Assembly (NCBI GenBank): GCA_001717015.1
Contig: MAGV01000073.1
Coordinates: forward strand, 1 to 12,135
Origin: Candidatus Methanosuratincola petrocarbonis (ex Vanwonterghem et al. 2016)
GTDB lineage: Archaea > Thermoproteota > Methanomethylicia > Methanomethylicales > Methanomethylicaceae
Reading direction: 5' to 3'
DNA: 12,135 nucleotides
Under the pieces are notes generated by a model. That model saw nothing but the letters and a program-made list of their open reading frames with translations, was not told the DNA's origin and ran no database searches. Shown here piece after piece: positions 7,239 through 12,135 of this stretch. Position 1 is the first letter of the stretch. Each line of letters opens with the position of its first letter. Position numbers and translations under genes: made by a program.

Positions 7239-8027
7239 TTGAGGAAGGCTGTCGTTCTGGACAAGTCAGGCACCATAATAGACCCATGCAGGGTAGTGTA
7301 CAATATTGAAGGGAAGAAGTGGCTCTACCACATAAGCACGCTGAAGTACGTGGTCGAGAAAGGAGGAGTACTAGTAAATCTGAAAGGAAGCATTCAAGAC
7401 ATAATCGCAGGGAACGTCGCCAAAGCCAAGCTGAAAGTGAGCTGCTGTGCATTGAAAAGCTACCCCCCAATGGACAAGTCAAGGCTGCTCGATCCCGTTG
7501 TCCTGCAAGGGATACGCGAGACATACCAGAAGGCACTGACCCACTGCTCCTCCGAACTTGGTGCATGTGTTGCAGTCGTCTTCAATCCGGAGGGCAAGAT
7601 AACGGACGTAGTGGGGCTCGGAGGGGAACTCTACCCAGACGTCAGGGAGGCGGTTAGATCGATGCAGGAGGGCGGAGTAGACGTCTACTTAGCCACCGGG
7701 AACTGCAAGGAGATGACTTTAAAGTGCGCGGATCTCCTGAACATACCGAGGCGCGCAGCGATCTTCGATGCATCCCCAGAAGAGAAGAGGGAGCTCGTGA
7801 GGAGGCTCCGCGGCTTCTACGGGTCTGTTGTGATGGTAGGTAATGACATAAACGACCTGATAGCCATGCGCGAGGCAGACGTCTCAGTGCTCGTCAGGCG
7901 GAGGGGGGAGTTCCAGAAGGAGAGCCTATGCTCTGAGGTCGATTACTTCGTGGATTCCCTGATAGAGGTCGCGAGGATAGTCTCCGAGATAAAGCCGGTA
8001 GATCAGAGCAGCCTCACCTCGAAGTAG
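7239..8027 (+). CDS. HAD-superfamily phosphatase (P-type-ATPase-like motif I)
   Basis: 262 aa. All four HAD motifs are present: I, DKSGT (8-12, nucleophile Asp8); II, ATGN with Thr153; III, Lys183 in PEEKRELVRRL; IV, GNDINDLIAM (201-210). DKSGT resembles the DKTGT of P-type ATPases, but there are no membrane segments, so this is a soluble phosphatase or phosphotransferase. About 140 residues separate motifs I and II, forming an unusual cap with a CC pair (Cys69, Cys70) and further cysteines (17, 103, 110, 156, 163). Known soluble P-type-like HAD proteins are usually shorter. The TTG start is fixed by the GGTGAT eight bases upstream. The gene pairs with the DUF2098-like gene and overlaps the DUF483-like gene tail to tail by 25 bp. 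The substrate is unknown; a role in MCR or cofactor biology is suggested only by location. Confidence 0.82.
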   Translation: MRKAVVLDKSGTIIDPCRVVYNIEGKKWLYHISTLKYVVEKGGVLVNLKGSIQDIIAGNVAKAKLKVSCCALKSYPPMDKSRLLDPVVLQGIRETYQKALTHCSSELGACVAVVFNPEGKITDVVGLGGELYPDVREAVRSMQEGGVDVYLATGNCKEMTLKCADLLNIPRRAAIFDASPEEKRELVRRLRGFYGSVVMVGNDINDLIAMREADVSVLVRRRGEFQKESLCSEVDYFVDSLIEVARIVSEIKPVDQSSLTSK

Positions 8028-8590
8028 TGCTCCCGGTACTCAGGGTGGAAGTGGGGTAGCCGCATCGCGGTCTCCTTTTCCAAAGCACGCAAATTCCCAA
8101 TCTCGCTTGGATCTATAAATGATAGGAGTCCTTTGCTCTGGGCTTCCCTGCAGAATAAACTGCAAGGTATGAAGCCAGCGGTCGTTACAAAAGCCTTCAT
8201 GCCGGATCCCTTTAGTTCCTTGATGTGATCCTCGTCTATACCGTACCTGATATTCTCTGCAAAGGATCGCATGCAGCATCCAGGATACCCAAGAAAGCGA
8301 CCTATCTCGTAGTCATCGAAGCGCTTGGAGAATATCCCGATTTGGGTTGAGGTATAGGGATCGAGCGCGGGCCTCACCGGGGGTGAAAACTGGCGCACGA
8401 TCTGGAGCTGAATCTCCAGCCTTGGCAGAACGTCAAAAAGCCGGTCTTCCTGGAAGAGCTGTGCTATGTATCGCGCAAAATTTGGGGATTCAAAGAATTG
8501 CGCTTTAGCCTCCTCCGGAGATGCTGCGGAAAGCGCCCTGATCTTGTCAATCAGCCCAGATAAGGAAAGGGTGCCTTTTGACGGAGACAT
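8003..8590 (-). CDS. DUF483-like Cys-containing archaeal protein
   Basis: 195 aa. The N-terminal ~60 residues look helical. The centre carries EIGRFLGYPGCCMRSFAENI (Cys105, Cys106) and then FIPCSLFCREA (Cys143, Cys147), the pattern I associate with DUF483, an archaeal family of unknown function. The four cysteines could bind a metal or Fe-S cluster, but this is not shown. The C terminus, LPHFHPEYREHYFEVRLL, is His- and aromatic-rich. There are no membrane segments. The ATG at 8590 lacks a clear ribosome binding site; the mRNA may be leaderless, or translation may depend on read-through from mcrA 49 bases upstream, past an oligo-T tract. The 3' end overlaps the HAD gene by 25 bp on the opposite strand. 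Confidence 0.72.
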   Translation of the reverse strand: MSPSKGTLSLSGLIDKIRALSAASPEEAKAQFFESPNFARYIAQLFQEDRLFDVLPRLEIQLQIVRQFSPPVRPALDPYTSTQIGIFSKRFDDYEIGRFLGYPGCCMRSFAENIRYGIDEDHIKELKGSGMKAFVTTAGFIPCSLFCREAQSKGLLSFIDPSEIGNLRALEKETAMRLPHFHPEYREHYFEVRLL

Positions 8591-8611
8591 TTGGATTCGT
8601 TAAAAACAGGT

Positions 8612-8627
8612 GAAAAAAAGAAAAAAG
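8612..8627 (-). terminator. Oligo-T terminator of the mcr operon
   Basis: On the minus strand, about 12 bases past the mcrA stop, the sequence reads CTTTTTTCTTTTTTTC: T6 and T7 separated by one C. This is a strong archaeal-type oligo-T terminator placed between mcrA and the DUF483-like gene. The A-rich and T-rich sequence here might also form part of a promoter for the downstream gene. Confidence 0.65.
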
Positions 8628-8639
8628 GTTTTTGGTTGC

Positions 8640-10310
8640 TTATCGGCTCGGTATGATGAGAGACCTCTCGCCCGCAGGCATGAACTCCCTCAGAGCGCCC
8701 TTGCCGAAGCAGAGCCGCGGGTGCGTGAAGTCGAACTTCAGGTCCTTGTCGGCGAATGCTATCTTTATCAGCGGGTTGGTCGTCCACGCGTCGCCCCTTC
8801 CGCTGTGCGCTGCCTGTACGATGCCCGTGTGCGCCGACTGGTGCCCTACGTTCAGGGCGTAGTTCGGGTAGTTCACGCCCCTCAGGTTGAAGGGAAGGCC
8901 CTCGTCGCTCCTGTACGAGAAGCTATTCGCCGAACCGCACTGGTCCTGCTGGTCGTAGCCGTAGAAGCCGAGCCTGCCCATCTCCTCCTTGTGGAGAAGC
9001 TGGCTCAGGTACCAGCCGTTGATACCAGCAGTGCAGTTGCCCGTAGCCAGCGAGACGGCGACGCCTGCGCCTGCGGCCACAACAGCAGCCCTCTGCGAGC
9101 CGCCGAAGTGAGTCTCCATCAGCGCTGGGAAGCGCTCGTACTGCTCGAGCCCGTAGAGCGAGACTTCGGTCGCGATATCCTTTATCAGGTCCCAGCTTGG
9201 CTTAGCCTTGCCGAATCCGCCGAACTTCTTCTTGACATAGTCCGCGCCGTAGTAGCAGAAGTCGTCGAGAATGTTGTCGGTGTAGGTGCAAGTCGCGTAC
9301 TGCGTGAAGCCCACTCCACCGGACATGTAGCTGCCGAACCAGAACTGGTCGTAGAGCACGGCGCCCATCGAGATCGCCTCTAGCGCGACCCATGTCGGAT
9401 CCTCGGGCTTAACCCTCGATGCCTGGCACATGTCCGCAACATATCCGAGCGGGACGCCTCCTGGCTCGTTCGGGCCCCTAGCGCGCCTCCACGGCATCAG
9501 GGTGCCCATCTCGATTACCTCTGCGTGCTTCGCGGCAAAGGCGAACTCGCCGATTGCGGCCTCACCAGCCATCAGCTTGTAGGCATTCACCATCGACATC
9601 GAGATCTGCATCGCAGACCACCTCGACATCGTGCCTCCGTCGCAGGTCATGGCCACTATTGTCGGCATGCGGAGGACCTGGTATATCTTCTTGCCTACGG
9701 CAGCCTTCAGCTGTGCAGCCTGGTCAGCCGGGAACTCCTTGTTTATGTCAATGAGGAAGCGCTTGTCAATCTCGTCCGCGAGCTCATCGTCGCCGGTGAA
9801 GACCTTGACATACGAGTCAGAGACGAGTCCTGGGTGGGTCTCGACCATGTGCTCCTGGATCACAGCAGCACCTGGCAGCGCGTGGTTCAGCACTTCGAGG
9901 TAGTGGTTCACCGTCTCAGGTGTGACCTCCTTCCCGAGCCGCTTCTGTAGGACCATGTGGGCAGCGTCGAGGCCGACTATGACAGTCCTCCTGATGTCGT
10001 GCCACATCTGCTGCATCGCGGCATTGTTGATGAAGTGGAGGTCGTCGCCCTCGCAGTATATGTCGGTCTGCGATAATCTGTAAGGCATCAGGACTCTCTG
10101 CCCCAGCGGGATGCCGCCGAGGTGCATCTCGGGGTTGTAGAACGGGATGCCCCTTTCCTTTGCCAGCTTGGTTCCCCACTCGACGAATTCCCTCTTCCTC
10201 TTCGACTGCTTCCATCCGTCGTATATGTAGAACTTGGTATACTTCTCTTCTGGAGACTCCTTGAACTTCTTCCTGAGTGCTTCCAAGAACATCTTCTTTT
10301 CAGTTGCCAT
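8640..10310 (-). CDS. mcrA: Methyl-coenzyme M reductase alpha subunit
   Basis: 556 aa, full length. The alpha subunit holds most of the active site, where Ni-F430 converts methyl-CoM and CoB to methane and heterodisulfide. By comparison with the Methanothermobacter enzyme, the F430 axial ligand is Gln152 ([13 protein letters not shown]) and the active-site tyrosines are Tyr338 (GFTQY) and Tyr450 (GFYG). Modification sites are all kept: His262 (AAKHAEVI), Arg276 (PWRRARG), Gln406 (FGGSQRA), Gly451 (FYGYD, thioglycine), Asp456 and Cys458 (QDQCG). The residue three after the thioglycine is Gln454 where the Methanothermobacter enzyme has Leu. The sequence is of the canonical methane type, not a strongly divergent alkyl-CoM reductase. 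The ATG is preceded by a strong GGAGGAGA site (10316-10323). mcrG ends 13 bases upstream; an oligo-T terminator follows. Confidence 0.98.
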   Translation of the reverse strand: MATEKKMFLEALRKKFKESPEEKYTKFYIYDGWKQSKRKREFVEWGTKLAKERGIPFYNPEMHLGGIPLGQRVLMPYRLSQTDIYCEGDDLHFINNAAMQQMWHDIRRTVIVGLDAAHMVLQKRLGKEVTPETVNHYLEVLNHALPGAAVIQEHMVETHPGLVSDSYVKVFTGDDELADEIDKRFLIDINKEFPADQAAQLKAAVGKKIYQVLRMPTIVAMTCDGGTMSRWSAMQISMSMVNAYKLMAGEAAIGEFAFAAKHAEVIEMGTLMPWRRARGPNEPGGVPLGYVADMCQASRVKPEDPTWVALEAISMGAVLYDQFWFGSYMSGGVGFTQYATCTYTDNILDDFCYYGADYVKKKFGGFGKAKPSWDLIKDIATEVSLYGLEQYERFPALMETHFGGSQRAAVVAAGAGVAVSLATGNCTAGINGWYLSQLLHKEEMGRLGFYGYDQQDQCGSANSFSYRSDEGLPFNLRGVNYPNYALNVGHQSAHTGIVQAAHSGRGDAWTTNPLIKIAFADKDLKFDFTHPRLCFGKGALREFMPAGERSLIIPSR

Positions 10311-10315
10311 TCATA

Positions 10316-10323
10316 TCTCCTCC
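10316..10323 (-). promoter_or_regulatory. Strong ribosome binding site of mcrA
   Basis: The minus strand reads GGAGGAGA directly after the mcrG stop codon, with five bases before the mcrA ATG. It is the strongest such site in the window, as expected for a highly expressed subunit. Confidence 0.7.
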
Positions 10324-11100
10324 TTAGATCCCCTTCACCCTATTTGGATCGAATCCAGCCTCCGTCCTGAGCATGTGCAGGCGCTGAACGAATTCGACCA
10401 TTTCTTTGTCCTCCCTGAACGGGACGCCGTCGACCCTGTACTCGCTTGTCATCTCCCTGAGCTCTTCCTCCTTGATAGGCTTGCCGACTGAGATCGGCTT
10501 GTCAAGAGGCACTCCGATCTGATCCTTCACATAGACGACCTCGCCTGTCTTCTTGTCGAAGACGAATCTCCTGAGTGCGTCGAACATCATTCCGTTCTCG
10601 TCCAGCCTCAGAGAGTGGCCGTGGACAGTTGCTCCCCTGATCCCGCACCTTGCAGGATCGAATATCTCGGTCTCGACGAGCTCCTTTGCGACCTTCTCCA
10701 AGTCACGCTCCCTCATCTCGAGCGGGACCCTGCCCGAGAGGACGCCGATGTCGACTCCTCTGTACCTTGTGTGTCCCATCCATGCCCTCATGTATGGGGT
10801 CAACGGTGTGAAGTACACGGAGTCGGTGAACTGGATGTACCTGATCCTGTCGCCTGCCTTCGCGCCTGGCGTCGGCTCAACGAGCTCCCTAATCGGGCAT
10901 GCCGGCTCCCCCATCTCCTCGAGCGGCGGGTGTACCGACTTGTAAGCCTCTCCTGGAACCCTGTGGCCCATAAGCTTCACCAGGTCGTCGTCGCTAATCG
11001 TCCTCAGCTTCTTCAGCTTGTAGGACGGATCCATGTACTTCTTCCTGTTCTTGGAGACCTTGGAGCTTCCTGGGTAATACTGTGGCTTGTACTCTACCAT
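10324..11100 (-). CDS. mcrG: Methyl-coenzyme M reductase gamma subunit
   Basis: 258 aa, normal for the family. It forms part of the F430 pocket in the cytosolic (alpha-beta-gamma)2 enzyme. Conserved blocks are [20 protein letters not shown] (91-110), [12 protein letters not shown] (113-124) and [20 protein letters not shown] (159-178). The open frame extends back to 11136 inside mcrB, but GGAGGT (11108-11113) sits seven bases before ATG 11100, and [12 protein letters not shown] is a typical gamma-subunit N terminus, so I start there. Only one base separates it from the mcrB stop, implying coupled translation. No mcrD or mcrC lies between mcrB and mcrG. Confidence 0.97.
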   Translation of the reverse strand: MVEYKPQYYPGSSKVSKNRKKYMDPSYKLKKLRTISDDDLVKLMGHRVPGEAYKSVHPPLEEMGEPACPIRELVEPTPGAKAGDRIRYIQFTDSVYFTPLTPYMRAWMGHTRYRGVDIGVLSGRVPLEMRERDLEKVAKELVETEIFDPARCGIRGATVHGHSLRLDENGMMFDALRRFVFDKKTGEVVYVKDQIGVPLDKPISVGKPIKEEELREMTSEYRVDGVPFREDKEMVEFVQRLHMLRTEAGFDPNRVKGI

Positions 11101-11101
11101 T

Positions 11102-12135
11102 TTAGATACCTCCATGGATTGAAACTGCTGCCTCATTCACGTACCTCAGCGGCTCCCTCAGCTCGGGCACCTCGCTCAGCGTCTCACCGACTACGCCGCT
11201 GATCTTCTCGGGCGTGTAGATGACTGTGCCCGCATCGAGCGCGACTGCTGCGGCAACGCAGGGTATTGTGAAGCCCTTGCTGTGCCTTGTCACGATGTGG
11301 TTTCCGTGGAATACTGCTGGGTTGCCTCCGCCGTAGATCGAGTGGCTGAAGAATGCCATCTCAACTCCTGTGCCTGCTACCCTACCGAAGTCGACTCCGG
11401 GCAGGCCCGTTTCCCTCTCTATGAGGTCGTTGAAGTATATGAACACGGACGGGCAGTGCTGCATCGACCTAGCCGAGCCGCAGGTGATCATTGTTCCTGC
11501 CAGCAGGCCTGCTGCAGCGTATGCATTCCACTTGTTGAGGTCGTCAGTCGTGTACGCCGTGTACCCAGAAGGCTTCTTCTCGAGCGGCTTGATGACGCCG
11601 TCTGCGATCGCCCTCTTGACGGTGGATATCGCCACATCACCGAGGGTGCCGGTCTTAGAGTTCTCCTTCACAATGTCGTAGACCAGGTTGTTGGCGTTCA
11701 GACCCTGGTAGGCTAGCCCTAGCAGGTGTAGCCTCTCGAAGTTGCCGATCGCATCGCCCATCTCGAACATGGCTGCCTGCTCCAGTATCGAGGAGAGGGC
11801 TGCCGCGTTCATCGCGTTCTTCTTGGTGATAAGGGCAATATGCGCGCACGGGACGTTCCTAAGAGCGTATCCCATACCTTCATTCTGTTGCGGAACCGAC
11901 AATAGTGACGACACGTTTCCGCCGAGCGGTTCCATCGTCTGCGGGTACCTGCCCCAGACAGCCGCATGGACCAAGTCAGCGTCCCATAGGTTGACCTTGA
12001 AGTTTTCGACAATTGTGTAGCAGAGCGCGGCGGCAGTCGCTGTGAATCCTGTGGTGTATTCGACGCCTGCATTCAGCCTCTTTGCCGGAACCTTCACAAG
12101 GAGGTGCTTTCCTCCCTTGAGGACCTGTCTCTTAT
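11102..12135 (-). CDS. mcrB: Methyl-coenzyme M reductase beta subunit (N-terminal part outside window)
   Basis: About 344 residues are visible, beginning [16 protein letters not shown] and open to the window edge. The GTG at 12097 is internal, because the family-typical VLKGGKH lies upstream of it. The beta subunit is normally about 430-440 aa, so roughly 90-100 N-terminal residues and the operon promoter are missing. Recognisable blocks are [72 protein letters not shown] and [11 protein letters not shown], the segment near the coenzyme B entrance, ending in [12 protein letters not shown]. The beta subunit helps form the active-site channel. It is the first visible gene of the mcrB-mcrG-mcrA operon. 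Confidence 0.97.
   Translation of the reverse strand, partial: KRQVLKGGKHLLVKVPAKRLNAGVEYTTGFTATAAALCYTIVENFKVNLWDADLVHAAVWGRYPQTMEPLGGNVSSLLSVPQQNEGMGYALRNVPCAHIALITKKNAMNAAALSSILEQAAMFEMGDAIGNFERLHLLGLAYQGLNANNLVYDIVKENSKTGTLGDVAISTVKRAIADGVIKPLEKKPSGYTAYTTDDLNKWNAYAAAGLLAGTMITCGSARSMQHCPSVFIYFNDLIERETGLPGVDFGRVAGTGVEMAFFSHSIYGGGNPAVFHGNHIVTRHSKGFTIPCVAAAVALDAGTVIYTPEKISGVVGETLSEVPELREPLRYVNEAAVSIHGGI
11108..11113 (-). promoter_or_regulatory. Ribosome binding site of mcrG inside the mcrB 3' end
   Basis: GGAGGT on the minus strand lies seven bases before ATG 11100 and within the last codons of mcrB. It rules out the upstream in-frame ATGs, one of which it overlaps, and fixes the mcrG start. 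Confidence 0.7.

Noticed and set aside
8610..9383. Plus-strand open frame (257 codons) opposite mcrA, plus similar frames at 10615-11202 and 11282-11716
   Set aside because: They lie antisense to highly conserved mcr coding sequence, show Val/Arg/Leu-rich low-complexity translations and have no supporting start signals.
8640..10310. Possibility that McrA belongs to an alkyl-CoM reductase or an ANME-1-type enzyme
   Set aside because: The active-site and modified loops are close to the canonical methane type, and I see no Cys-rich patch like that of ANME-1. A tree would be needed to exclude methane oxidation fully.
11101..11136. 12-residue N-terminal extension of McrG overlapping mcrB
   Set aside because: A GGAGGT ribosome binding site lies inside this stretch and is correctly spaced for ATG 11100, giving a standard gamma-subunit N terminus.
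1..12135. CRISPR arrays, tRNA or rRNA genes, insertion sequences, attachment sites
   Set aside because: No spaced direct repeats, cloverleaf-like sequence, rRNA-like stretch, transposase or terminal inverted repeats were seen. Gaps between genes are all about 110 bp or shorter.

Overview
The window is archaeal and comes from an organism that carries methyl-coenzyme M reductase (MCR), the enzyme that makes methane or, in reverse, activates it. Every complete gene is either part of MCR, a recognisable MCR maturation or activation factor, or a small protein of a type tied to methanogens. Archaeal start signals support this: GGTGAT- and GGAGG-type ribosome binding sites, TTG starts, AT-rich TATA-like boxes and oligo-T terminators. 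Arginine is mostly AGG and ATA is common for isoleucine. The mcr genes run B-G-A with no mcrD or mcrC between B and G, unlike the mcrBDCGA order of classical Euryarchaeota. With the McrA sequence, this suggests a non-euryarchaeal (TACK-type, for example Methanomethylicia/Verstraetearchaeota-like) methanogen. The lineage is an inference that needs a tree.

Layout, left to right. (1) 1-955, + strand: the 3' part of a DRG/Obg-like GTPase with a C-terminal TGS domain. (2) 1051-4240, + strand, tightly packed: methanogenesis marker 15 (an HgdC/BadF-type ATPase), YcaO (marker 1) and TfuA; the last two form the McrA thioglycine pair. (3) 4345-5970, + strand, after its own 104-bp gap: AtwA (component A2), the twin-ABC ATPase that activates MCR. 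(4) 5941-6870, - strand: methanogenesis marker 2, a PurM/ThiL-like protein, overlapping atwA tail to tail. (5) 6936-8027, + strand: a small DUF2098-like protein and a HAD-family phosphatase, divergent from marker 2 across a 65-bp promoter region. (6) 8003-8590, - strand: a DUF483-like Cys-rich protein, overlapping the HAD gene tail to tail. (7) 8640-12135, - strand: mcrA, mcrG and the C-terminal part of mcrB, ended by an oligo-T terminator.

The structural genes therefore sit beside the enzymes that modify MCR (YcaO/TfuA, thioglycine at McrA Gly451) and activate it (AtwA and probably the marker 15 ATPase). The GTPase, DUF2098 protein, HAD enzyme, DUF483 protein and marker 2 have no proven role here. 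Their position makes them candidates for further MCR assembly, activation or cofactor functions. No tRNA, rRNA, CRISPR array, insertion sequence or integration site was seen, and no stretch longer than about 110 bp lacks a gene.
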